Positions 1 through 6,347 of a DNA stretch of 19,553 nucleotides are shown here, piece by piece (position 1 is the first letter of the stretch; every line of letters starts with the position of its first letter). This DNA is from Sporosarcina sp. (GTDB taxonomy: Bacteria; Bacillota; Bacilli; Bacillales_A; Planococcaceae), in NCBI GenBank assembly GCA_029263945.1, contig JARIDM010000092.1:1-19553 (forward strand), in the 5' to 3' direction. The translations under genes were made by a program, and so were the position numbers. The notes beneath the pieces are model-generated. The model had not been told where the DNA came from. It worked only from the letters and a program-made list of their open reading frames with translations, and did not search any database.

Positions 1-48
1 TGTAAGACTCTGAATTTCCTTCTCAATACTGGCCCCTTTGGCTGGTAA

Positions 49-1083
49 GTGAACTGCAGCCTTTCTCAGGCGCATGCATTCAGAGCGCTGGAGTGCGAGC
101 CAGCACTTAAATCAATCGTCCTTAAAGTAGTTAACTCGAAGTCAATCGTTAAAGCAGTAGAATCAGGTGAAATTGATATTGCTGATATTCCGGCGGATCA
201 GTACTTGAATGTTAACGAATTATCGAATATTGAGCTTCTTGCACAAGTTGACCTAGCTTACACATATGTAGGATTCAAACTTGGTAAGTGGGATGCTGAA
301 AAAGAAGAAAACGTAACAGATCCAGATTCAAAACTTGCTGATAAGCGTGTTCGTCAAGCGCTATGGCATGCAATGGATAACGAAGTAATCGGAAAAGAAA
401 TGTATCACGGTCTTCGTTTCCCAGCAACAACGTTAATCGTACCAGTATTTGGTTTCCATGATTCTGAAAACGAAGGACGCCCGCATGATCCTGACAAAGC
501 AAACGAATTACTTGATGAAGCAGGATTTATGGATGTTGACGGCGACGGAATTCGTGAAGATGCAAATGGCGAGCCATTTGTACTGAACTTTGCATCTATG
601 TCAGGTGGAGAAACTGCTGAGCCGATCGCTGAGTGGTATATCCAGAACTGGGCAGATGTTGGTATTAAAGTAGAGCTTACAGACGGACGTCTACACGAGT
701 TTAACTCGTTCTACGACATGGTTGAAGCTGATGATCCGAAAATTGATATTTACCAAGCCGCATGGGGAACTGGTTCAGATCCAGATCCAGAAGGTCTATA
801 TGGTAGAACAGCAGCATTTAACTATACACGCTTCACAAGCGAAAAGAACGACGAACTTCTTGCAGCAGGTACTTCTGAAGAAGCATTTGATGTAGATAAG
901 CGTCAAGAAATTTATAAAGAGTGGCAAGAACTAATGGTTGACGAAGTTCCAGTAGCACCAACTGTGTATCGTTATAAACTTACAGCGGTTAACAAGCGTG
1001 TTGCAAACTTCTCAATCGAACAAGGTGCAGACAATAATAAGGAATGGGCTTGGGGCATTACTTCTGAAGAAGCAGTTAAATAA
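49..1083 (+). CDS. Oligopeptide-type ABC transporter substrate-binding protein, 3' part, 5' end damaged or missing
   Basis: This is the C-terminal part of an extracytoplasmic solute-binding protein of family 5 (OppA/DppA/AppA type), which captures peptides for an Opp-like importer. The family pattern is clear from about base 105 (residues 19-40, EPALKSIVLKVVNS then VKAVESGEIDIADIP). It continues with DKRVRQALWHAMD (98-110), a Ca-loop-like DVDGDGIREDANGE (162-175) and QNWADVGIKVEL. No signal peptide or lipobox is present, so the N-terminal half lies outside the window. The frame before the TAA at 46-48 still reads a family-like TGPF motif, but bases 34-104 do not give a continuous family sequence, so the ATG at 49 is probably not a real start. 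The damage may be a pseudogene lesion or poor sequence at a contig end. A good terminator follows. Family assignment is firm; the state of the 5' end is not. Confidence 0.8.
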   Translation: MNCSLSQAHAFRALECEPALKSIVLKVVNSKSIVKAVESGEIDIADIPADQYLNVNELSNIELLAQVDLAYTYVGFKLGKWDAEKEENVTDPDSKLADKRVRQALWHAMDNEVIGKEMYHGLRFPATTLIVPVFGFHDSENEGRPHDPDKANELLDEAGFMDVDGDGIREDANGEPFVLNFASMSGGETAEPIAEWYIQNWADVGIKVELTDGRLHEFNSFYDMVEADDPKIDIYQAAWGTGSDPDPEGLYGRTAAFNYTRFTSEKNDELLAAGTSEEAFDVDKRQEIYKEWQELMVDEVPVAPTVYRYKLTAVNKRVANFSIEQGADNNKEWAWGITSEEAVK

Positions 1084-1104
1084 GTTAATTTAGCTGAATT
1101 GAAG

Positions 1105-1142
1105 AAGCCGTTATCTGGGAAACTGGATAACGGCTTTTTTTT
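1105..1142 (+). terminator. Rho-independent terminator of the substrate-binding protein gene
   Basis: An 11-bp perfect stem (AAGCCGTTATC, 1105-1115, pairing with 1126-1136) encloses a 10-nt loop and runs into eight T residues. It lies 22 bases after the stop codon. Confidence 0.9.
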
Positions 1143-1190
1143 GCGTGGTTGGGCAGGGCAAGGCAAGGTGAAATGCCTCCTGAACTGTGA

Positions 1191-1330
1191 AATACGCCCA
1201 ATAATCGTGGAAATCGCCCATATATCGAAATCTTCGCCTATATAATGAAAAAATCGCCCATAAACTAAGAAAATCGCCTATATATCATAAAAATCGCCCA
1301 AAAAATCGTGCAATACGTAACTGACGCCCA
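1191..1330 (+). repeat. Phased intergenic array, 20-bp step, core CGCC(C/T)A (array 1)
   Basis: The hexamer CGCCCA or CGCCTA begins at 1195, 1215, 1235, 1255, 1275 and 1295, exactly 20 bases apart. Position 1315 holds a decayed copy (acgtaa), and an extra intact core sits at 1325, half a step off. The 14-base linkers are A/T-rich and variable, roughly WTAWAWNNWAAAAT. The array lies between the terminator at 1105-1142 and a candidate promoter at 1362-1390, in the direction of the downstream gene. A second array with the same core and step is at 18171-18280. Function unknown. Confidence 0.85.
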
Positions 1331-1361
1331 TCTATCATAAGAACCCATATGCATTCAATAA

Positions 1362-1390
1362 TTGTCGGTTTCATAGAAGTTTGATAGAGT
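1362..1390 (+). promoter_or_regulatory. Candidate sigma-A promoter for the LD-carboxypeptidase gene
   Basis: TTGTCG (1362-1367) and TAGAGT (1385-1390) each match the consensus at 4 of 6 positions, with a 17-bp spacer. The site lies about 60 bases before the start and just after array 1. No experimental support is visible. Confidence 0.35.
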
Positions 1391-1449
1391 GAAGAGACTA
1401 ACGAGAGAAGAAAAATTCAACTTTATTTTCAAAGGGAGTGCGATGTATC

Positions 1450-2370
1450 GTGAGAATTCGACCACAACGGTTACAACAAGGTGATACGATTGGAATTATT
1501 TCCCCGTCAAGTCCGCCAGATCCAGCAAGTTTGGAAAAGTCACTTGCATTTTTGGAGGAACTCGGATTAAAGTGGAAGTTTGGGCAACATGCTAAGAAGA
1601 TTAATGGCTATCTTGCGGGTACGGATGCAGAGAGGCTAGAAGATTTGCATGAAATGTTCAAAGACCCAGAAGTAAAAGGAATTATCTGTTCGAGTGGTGG
1701 CTATGGTGCAGCGCGTTTTACAGACCAGATCGATCTTCAATTGATGGAAGAAAATCCAAAAGTGTTTTGGGGATTTAGTGACATCACATTTTTGCACTCA
1801 GCAATGGGGCGCTATTCAAACTTGGTTACGTTTCATGGACCAATGTTGGGCCCTAATATTGGAAAAGAATCCTTTGATGCATTATCAGCAAAAATGTTCC
1901 AACAATTATTTGAACCGATGGAACTTCATTATACGGAGGCCATTTCACCGCTCTCAACCATTTCTCCTGGTGTCGCAGAAGGTGAACTTGTCGGTGGAAA
2001 CTTATCACTTTTGGCGCGTAGCATTGGTACAAAGTATGAGCTAGATACAAAGGGGAAATTGTTGTTACTTGAAGACATTGGAGAAGAGCCTGCACGTGTA
2101 GACGGCTTGTTAAATCAGTTACGAATGACAGGAAAACTTGCGGACGCTGCAGGCATCGTCGTTGGAGACTTTTCAAGAACCGAGACTCAGAAAAAGTGGA
2201 CGCTCACGCTAGATGAAGTATTTGATCATTACTTTAAAGATCTTGGAAAGCCTGTTGTAAAAGGATTTAAAATTGGTCATTGTGAACCGCATTTTGCTGT
2301 CCCTTTAGGTGTTCCAGCGAAATTAGATGCAGATGCACGTACACTTACAATTTTGCCAGGTGTGGAGTAA
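1450..2370 (+). CDS. LD-carboxypeptidase, peptidase family S66 (LdcA/MccF type)
   Basis: Family S66 enzymes are serine peptidases that trim the terminal D-Ala from muropeptide tetrapeptides during murein recycling; MccF relatives cleave microcin C-type compounds. Numbered from GTG 1450, the catalytic triad is visible: Ser110 in GFSDIT, Glu208 in LLLLEDIGEE and His277 in GHCEPHFAVPLG. The N-terminal RPQRLQQGDTIGIISPSS and the CSSGGYGAAR segment are typical of the family. At 306 residues the length is normal. The frame is open from GTG 1438, but the SD-like AAAGGGAG at 1431-1438 overlaps that codon and sits 11 bases before GTG 1450, so I place the start there. No signal peptide is seen, so the enzyme is probably cytoplasmic. 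It is followed by a separately preceded thioesterase gene. Confidence 0.88.
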   Translation: MRIRPQRLQQGDTIGIISPSSPPDPASLEKSLAFLEELGLKWKFGQHAKKINGYLAGTDAERLEDLHEMFKDPEVKGIICSSGGYGAARFTDQIDLQLMEENPKVFWGFSDITFLHSAMGRYSNLVTFHGPMLGPNIGKESFDALSAKMFQQLFEPMELHYTEAISPLSTISPGVAEGELVGGNLSLLARSIGTKYELDTKGKLLLLEDIGEEPARVDGLLNQLRMTGKLADAAGIVVGDFSRTETQKKWTLTLDEVFDHYFKDLGKPVVKGFKIGHCEPHFAVPLGVPAKLDADARTLTILPGVE

Positions 2371-2481
2371 TAAGCATCGTTACGATATGCTAAAAAAGTA
2401 AAGAGTGATAGTTAAGGGACCAGCGAATTATTCCTGTGCCTAGCCAACCGCTCTCATTCTAATCAAGAAAGGAATAATTAT

Positions 2482-2958
2482 ATGATTGAAACAAGAACAA
2501 TGGGTCATTCGCGTACGATTCAAACAAAACTAGTGTTACCCCCAGATACAAATCATTTACAAACCATTTTCGGAGGACGGGTACTTGCTTATGTAGACGA
2601 AATTGCTGCAATCACAGCGATGAAGCATGCCAATACAGCAGTTGTAACCGCATCAATTGACCGTGTGGACTTCGTTTCGTCTGCTTATGTTGGAGATGTG
2701 TTAGAACTTGAAGCGGTGGTGAGTTCAACGGGACGGACCTCTATGGAAGTGTATGTACTTGTTCACTCGACGAATTTGCTAACAGGTGAGAAAAGATTAA
2801 CGACCGAATCTTTTTTAACGATGGTCGCAATGGATGAACATAATAAATCAACACCAGTTCCCCAAATTGTCCCAGAAACAGACGCAGAAAAAGCGCTATT
2901 TGAAATGGGTCCTGCACGTTTAGCGCACAGAAAAGAGCGTTTGAAAACAATGCACTAA
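2482..2958 (+). CDS. Acyl-CoA thioesterase, hotdog fold (YkhA-like)
   Basis: A hotdog-fold thioesterase of the cytosolic acyl-CoA hydrolase group, expected to release free fatty acid and CoA from acyl-CoA in the cytoplasm. The diagnostic stretch is at residues 22-40: DTNHLQTIFGGRVLAYVDE, with the Asn24-His25, Gly31-Gly32 and Asp39 residues typical of this group. It is followed by VTASIDRVDFVSSAYVGD. The length of 158 residues fits a single hotdog domain with a charged C-terminal tail. ATG 2482 has AAAGGA 8 bases upstream; the in-frame ATG at 2500 lacks such a site. The gene is 111 bases from the LD-carboxypeptidase gene and could be co-transcribed with it. A strong bidirectional terminator follows. 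Confidence 0.88.
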   Translation: MIETRTMGHSRTIQTKLVLPPDTNHLQTIFGGRVLAYVDEIAAITAMKHANTAVVTASIDRVDFVSSAYVGDVLELEAVVSSTGRTSMEVYVLVHSTNLLTGEKRLTTESFLTMVAMDEHNKSTPVPQIVPETDAEKALFEMGPARLAHRKERLKTMH

Positions 2959-3015
2959 TCGAATGAATCATCATTATCTATTATCCAGAATGATGTGGAT
3001 AACCTATAAAACTCG

Positions 3016-3056
3016 AAAACCCGAACTTATCTACAAGTGGATAAGTTCGGGTTTTT
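3016..3056. terminator. Bidirectional Rho-independent terminator
   Basis: A stem of about 15 bp (3017-3031 with 3040-3055; core CCCGAACTTATC) is flanked by A residues on the left and T residues on the right. It can therefore stop transcripts from the thioesterase gene on + and the converging lipoprotein gene on -. Confidence 0.9.
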
Positions 3057-3064
3057 GGTGTTTA

Positions 3065-3541
3065 TTATTCTTCAATTGAAAAAGGAACAGCAAGCGAAAC
3101 TTCATGAAAAGGTTCTCCTCTAGATAGAAAAGTTTTGACAAGACGATACTCTCCAAGGGGCAATACGACGTCAAGTGCTTCAACCGAAAAGGTTTGTTCG
3201 ATCTCACTACCAGGTGTAATAATTTTACCAAAATCGCGAAAACTTTTCCCTTTTAAAAAGACGACATCTGAATAAGTAATCATATACCATTCTTCTTTCT
3301 GCAAAACTTCTATATGAAAGAAATCACCGTATTCATATTCAACTTGGCTATCGTTTCGGATGACTGTCTCAATCGTGCGAGGTGAAGTCTTATAGTCATT
3401 TTGAATAAGGGTGAGTGATAAATCATTCGCACTTTCGTACATGCGTTGATCTGGGACAGGGTCTGGCAACGTGTTGAGGGTTACGTTATTTGTACAAGCG
3501 GTTAGCAATAGGAGCAATATAACTAAATGTTTTAGTTTCAT
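3065..3541 (-). CDS. Small secreted lipoprotein, possibly with an Ig-like fold
   Basis: Read from ATG 3541 this encodes 158 residues starting MKLKHLVILLLLLTAC, a short type II signal peptide with a lipobox (LTAC, Cys16). It should therefore be anchored on the outer face of the membrane. The rest is beta-rich. The pattern LSLTLIQNDYK, then IETVIRNDSQVEYEYGDFFHIEV, then PLGEYRLVKTF resembles the bacterial Ig-like domain found in Bacillus small lipoproteins; that assignment is inference. The frame is open from GTG 3550, but GAGGTG at 3553-3548 is a good SD 6 bases before ATG 3541. The gene diverges from the ABC operon across a 150-base regulatory gap. Specific function is not recognisable. Confidence 0.75.
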   Translation of the reverse strand: MKLKHLVILLLLLTACTNNVTLNTLPDPVPDQRMYESANDLSLTLIQNDYKTSPRTIETVIRNDSQVEYEYGDFFHIEVLQKEEWYMITYSDVVFLKGKSFRDFGKIITPGSEIEQTFSVEALDVVLPLGEYRLVKTFLSRGEPFHEVSLAVPFSIEE

Positions 3542-3585
3542 TCGCATCACCTCATGTCTAGTTTACACCTCATACAATGCATGCG

Positions 3586-3603
3586 ACTTGACGCACATCA
3601 AGT
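3586..3603. promoter_or_regulatory. Inverted repeat in the divergent promoter region
   Basis: ACTTGA at 3586-3591 and TCAAGT at 3598-3603 form perfect 6-bp arms around a 6-base spacer, about 45 bases upstream of the lipoprotein start. It could be an operator for that gene. No family is assigned. Confidence 0.35.
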
Positions 3604-3631
3604 ATGTAAACTAAATTAGTGGAAAATTCTC

Positions 3632-3661
3632 TTTACAAGCACGTGTATAATAGTGTACTAT
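3632..3661 (+). promoter_or_regulatory. Promoter region of the yhc-type ABC operon
   Basis: A perfect -10 hexamer TATAAT lies at 3646-3651, without a good -35 at 16-18 bp. An alternative pair is TTTACA (3632-3637) with TACTAT (3656-3661) across 18 bp. Either choice places the adjoining 3653-3674 palindrome over or next to the -10 and start point, as expected for repression. Confidence 0.5.
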
Positions 3662-3675
3662 GTAACTAATACACA
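3652..3675 (+). promoter_or_regulatory. Candidate YtrA-type GntR operator
   Basis: GTGTACTA (3653-3660) and TAATACAC (3667-3674) are inverted arms matching at 7 of 8 positions around a 6-base spacer. With one more base each side it reads AGTGTA-N12-TACACA. From memory, B. subtilis YtrA binds AGTGTA-N13-TACACT, so this is one base shorter and one base different. A YtrA-type regulator is encoded in the operon downstream. Confidence 0.65.
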
Positions 3676-3695
3676 TGTGCGAAAGGAGTGAAGTA

Positions 3696-4472
3696 ATGAA
3701 ACGGTGGAATGGTTTATGTATAAAAGAGCTAAAGCTAATTACTGAATGGGTTTACATGACGTTGGCTGTCATCCTTTTCGTTTTGGTTGTGGGTGTACTT
3801 GGGGTTACAGGGGTAATCCCAGGAAGTATTTTTTTCGGACTTGTCATCGTAATTTGGCTTTTTGTCTCTTTGTTTTTACCTGTACTCTCTTTATTAACCA
3901 GCTTGTCGTCTGAATGGAAACGTACGGACATATGGTTGCATTCAACCTCGTCTATTTTCCAATTGTTTGGGGTGAAAGCATTCTTTGCGGCTATGCTTGG
4001 TTTGATAAATTTAGTCGTGCCCGCTGTGATTTTCATGGGGTATATAAATTTATTCGATGTGACAGTAGGCACGGTATCATCTGGCGATTTAACCCTGGGG
4101 ATGGGCATTTTATTGTACGCATTTTACGTAACTGCCTTGCAAATCATGTGTCTCGGCTTACTTGTCGGCGTCTGTTATCGTTTGACGAAACAGAGTTTAC
4201 GCGTGTTTACTATTCCAATCTTCATTGTACTTTTTGTTGTGGGTTCTCGGGTTTATAAAGTTCTCACTGAATCCGTCATTTATGAAAAAATTACGCATGC
4301 ATTTGTGGTTGGCGATGTAAGTAAATCGCCGATTTTAATCGAAAAAGGAAATTTCTTTGCAGGTCCAATAGAGCCCTATATTTACGGGGGAGACGTGTTG
4401 ATGAATGTCCTTATAATTGTCGTTCTGTTCATGCTTTCAGCGCTTTTATTTGAAAAGAAAGTGAGGTTTTAA
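3696..4472 (+). CDS. YhcE-like multi-pass membrane protein, ABC transporter associated (copy 1)
   Basis: A 258-residue hydrophobic protein with about six membrane segments, beginning MKRWNGLCIKELKLITEW as in ABC-2 type permeases. It is followed by a paralogue, a GntR regulator, two ABC ATPases and a further permease. This corresponds to B. subtilis yhcEFGHI with the yhcE position doubled, so the protein probably supplies membrane subunits for one of the ATPases; substrate unknown. A motif WLHS (80-83) then GVK (92-94) recurs in the next gene, as does the C-terminal FEKKVR. ATG 3696 follows GAAAGGAGTG at good distance; the in-frame ATG 3675 lies inside the candidate operator and has no SD. Transcription should be controlled by the operator at 3652-3675. 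Confidence 0.75.
   Translation: MKRWNGLCIKELKLITEWVYMTLAVILFVLVVGVLGVTGVIPGSIFFGLVIVIWLFVSLFLPVLSLLTSLSSEWKRTDIWLHSTSSIFQLFGVKAFFAAMLGLINLVVPAVIFMGYINLFDVTVGTVSSGDLTLGMGILLYAFYVTALQIMCLGLLVGVCYRLTKQSLRVFTIPIFIVLFVVGSRVYKVLTESVIYEKITHAFVVGDVSKSPILIEKGNFFAGPIEPYIYGGDVLMNVLIIVVLFMLSALLFEKKVRF
4449..4468 (+). repeat. 20-bp exact direct repeat at the 3' end of YhcE-like copy 1
   Basis: TTTGAAAAGAAAGTGAGGTT occurs here and again at 5260-5279. Each copy encodes FEKKVR and carries the GAGGT SD for the next gene. It is a likely remnant of gene duplication, kept because it also sets translation of the following gene. Confidence 0.9.
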
Positions 4473-4473
4473 T

Positions 4474-5283
4474 ATGGCGATATCGGGAAGGAAGGGGCTT
4501 CTTAAAAAAGAGTGGCAAATGATGAAGTGGGGTTTGTTGGCACTCCTTTTTGTGAATGTGATTGTCGTCGTGGTGGGGCCCATACTGATTAACAGGGCTT
4601 TTAATTTACCGTTAAATTCCTTTGACAATACGATGGTTTTGACTGGTGTATGGATCGTCGCTAATTTGTTTATCGGGGTAGGGATCTTCATTACAAGTTT
4701 AGAACAAGAAATGAAACAACAGGTTGTTTGGCTTCATTCACCAGCATCTATGATGGAACTGGTTGGTGTGAAGGTGGTTTTTGCATTAGGGGTTACAGTT
4801 GTTTTGCTGGTACTCACATCGGGCTTACTGGGCTTTTCTTTTTTACTCTCTGATGCATTGGGGATTATTCCGAAAAGAGAAGGGAGCCTGGCTTTACTAA
4901 GTGTCATTTTGTCTATTTTATTAACAACAATCCACTGGATGGCGATTAGCTTTTTTGTTTGGACTGTCTATTGGGTGACGCGTTCACGACAAGGGTATTT
5001 GTCAATGACGGTCTACGTCATGCTGTTTATTGGAGGTATCACAGTAGGTGGAGCCATTTCAAATGCCGCTTTTAATTTACCATTTATCCAAACAATTAAA
5101 TCATTTGGGCCAATCAAATTAACAGACTTTACCTTCTTCAATGAACAGGATAGTTATTTCTTTACAGGGTTTGTTCCAGACGGGGTCATTACTTCTGTCG
5201 GCAACTTAGTACTTTACGGCGTCTTGTCTGCCTGCTTATTTGCTTTAGGGTTAGTGATGTTTGAAAAGAAAGTGAGGTTGTAA
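4474..5283 (+). CDS. YhcE-like multi-pass membrane protein, ABC transporter associated (copy 2)
   Basis: A 269-residue protein with about six hydrophobic segments, starting one base after the stop of the previous gene and translated from its GAGGT. It shares the WLHS-x(2)-S-x(3)-EL-x-GVK pattern (86-100) and the C-terminal FEKKVRL with copy 1, so the two are diverged tandem paralogues. The N-terminus (GLLKKEWQMMKW) resembles the cytoplasmic start of ABC-2 type membrane subunits. The pair could form a heterodimeric membrane domain driven by the short ATPase at 5648-6343, in the manner of YtrC/YtrD with YtrB. That pairing is inference; the substrate cannot be read from the sequence. Confidence 0.75.
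   Translation: MAISGRKGLLKKEWQMMKWGLLALLFVNVIVVVVGPILINRAFNLPLNSFDNTMVLTGVWIVANLFIGVGIFITSLEQEMKQQVVWLHSPASMMELVGVKVVFALGVTVVLLVLTSGLLGFSFLLSDALGIIPKREGSLALLSVILSILLTTIHWMAISFFVWTVYWVTRSRQGYLSMTVYVMLFIGGITVGGAISNAAFNLPFIQTIKSFGPIKLTDFTFFNEQDSYFFTGFVPDGVITSVGNLVLYGVLSACLFALGLVMFEKKVRL
5260..5279 (+). repeat. 20-bp exact direct repeat at the 3' end of YhcE-like copy 2
   Basis: This is the second copy of the sequence at 4449-4468, 811 bases downstream. It carries the last codons of the gene and the SD of the GntR gene. Confidence 0.9.
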
Positions 5284-5285
5284 CG

Positions 5286-5651
5286 ATGAGCATAGATTTC
5301 TTACCGGATAAACCGATTTACCAACAGCTCATCGAACGTATAACGGGAGATATTATTCGAGGCACGTTTACACCAGGGGAAAAATTGCCCTCTGTCCGGG
5401 ACTATGCTGTGCAGGCTGGGGTGAATGCGAATACGATGCAGCGTGTCTATAAGGAGTTGGAGCAAATGAAGATTACCGAAACGAGGCGTGGGCAAGGTTC
5501 ATTTGTAACGGAAGACATTGCCGCGATTGCCGCATTACGCACGGAGATGAAAGAGCAACTCGTGAAATCGTTCATTCAAAACGTTGAGGAATTGGGGTTT
5601 TCAGCAGGTGAAATGGTGGATTACTTACAAGAACGGAGGGAAAGCATATGA
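5286..5651 (+). CDS. yhcF: GntR-family regulator, YtrA subfamily (YhcF-like)
   Basis: A 121-residue transcription factor with one winged helix-turn-helix: PIYQQLIERITGDIIRG (10-26), PGEKLPSVRDYA (30-41), VNANTMQRVYKELE (46-59) and the wing RRGQGSFV (67-74). After that only about 45 residues remain, which is too short for a ligand-binding domain and typical of the YtrA subfamily encoded inside ABC transporter operons. B. subtilis YhcF has, as I recall, the same length and the same neighbours. It probably represses its own operon by binding the inverted repeat at 3652-3675. The gene starts two bases after copy 2 and overlaps the next gene by ATGA. The symbol rests on synteny and length. Confidence 0.88.
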   Translation: MSIDFLPDKPIYQQLIERITGDIIRGTFTPGEKLPSVRDYAVQAGVNANTMQRVYKELEQMKITETRRGQGSFVTEDIAAIAALRTEMKEQLVKSFIQNVEELGFSAGEMVDYLQERRESI

Positions 5652-6343
5652 TTGAGCTGAAAAATGTTCAGAAAAAGTATGGACGTCGTGAGGCGCTAAA
5701 CGACATTACACTAACGATTCCACAAGGGAAAATTATCGGACTTGTTGGGGCGAATGGCAGCGGAAAGACGACACTGTTAAAGCTAACGGCAGGACTGCTG
5801 ACACCAAGTGGAGGCTCCGCAACTTATGGAGGCCGTTCAATTACGAGGAAAATTGCGACGCATATTGCGTATATGCCTGATGTAGATTTGTTTTATCCTT
5901 ATTTTACTGTGCAAGAGTTGTTCAACTTTTACGATTCACAATTTGAAGATTTTGATTTGACGAAGGCGAAAGAAATTGCACATTTTTTAGACATCCAACT
6001 GACATCAAAAATAAAAAACTTATCTAAAGGCAATCGAGGTCGTGTGAAGTTTGCCGCAACACTGGGGCGAGAAGCGACTTATTATTTATTGGATGAACCT
6101 TTTTCAGGACTGGATCCGATGGTAAGAGATGACATTTCTAAAGGGCTGATTCAATTTACGGACACGGAGAGACAAACAATTCTCATGTCCACGCATGAAT
6201 TAAAAGAAGTGGAACCTTTACTTGATGAAATCGTAGTATTAAAAGAAGGCTCATTAATTGCCTATGAAGCGGTTGATGAGATACGTGATACACACGGCAT
6301 GGATGCCACAAGTTGGATGATGTCGTTGTTTAGGAAAGGGTGA
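5648..6343 (+). CDS. yhcG: ABC transporter ATP-binding protein, short form (YhcG-like)
   Basis: A 231-residue cytoplasmic ATPase subunit. Walker A is GANGSGKTT (34-42), the signature is the unusual LSKGN (125-129) instead of LSGGQ, Walker B is YYLLDEP (145-151) and the switch histidine is His183 in STHE. The Q-loop glutamine position reads D (YMPD, 75-78), which I believe is seen in the YtrB/YhcG group. It starts within an ATGA overlap with the GntR gene, implying translational coupling, and lies 4 bases before a second ATPase gene. Given order and size it most likely pairs with the two YhcE-like membrane proteins. Function as exporter or importer, and the substrate, are unknown. Confidence 0.88.
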   Translation: MIELKNVQKKYGRREALNDITLTIPQGKIIGLVGANGSGKTTLLKLTAGLLTPSGGSATYGGRSITRKIATHIAYMPDVDLFYPYFTVQELFNFYDSQFEDFDLTKAKEIAHFLDIQLTSKIKNLSKGNRGRVKFAATLGREATYYLLDEPFSGLDPMVRDDISKGLIQFTDTERQTILMSTHELKEVEPLLDEIVVLKEGSLIAYEAVDEIRDTHGMDATSWMMSLFRKG

Positions 6344-6347
6344 TTGT

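Noticed and set aside
1191..1330. CRISPR array
   Set aside because: The conserved part is only 6-7 bases with a 20-base step and A/T-rich related linkers; there are no 25-37 base repeats or unique spacers, and no cas genes nearby.
2372..2392. Short hairpin after the LD-carboxypeptidase gene (AGCATCGT/ACGATATGCT)
   Set aside because: It has a two-base bulge and is followed by A residues, not T, so it is not a convincing terminator.
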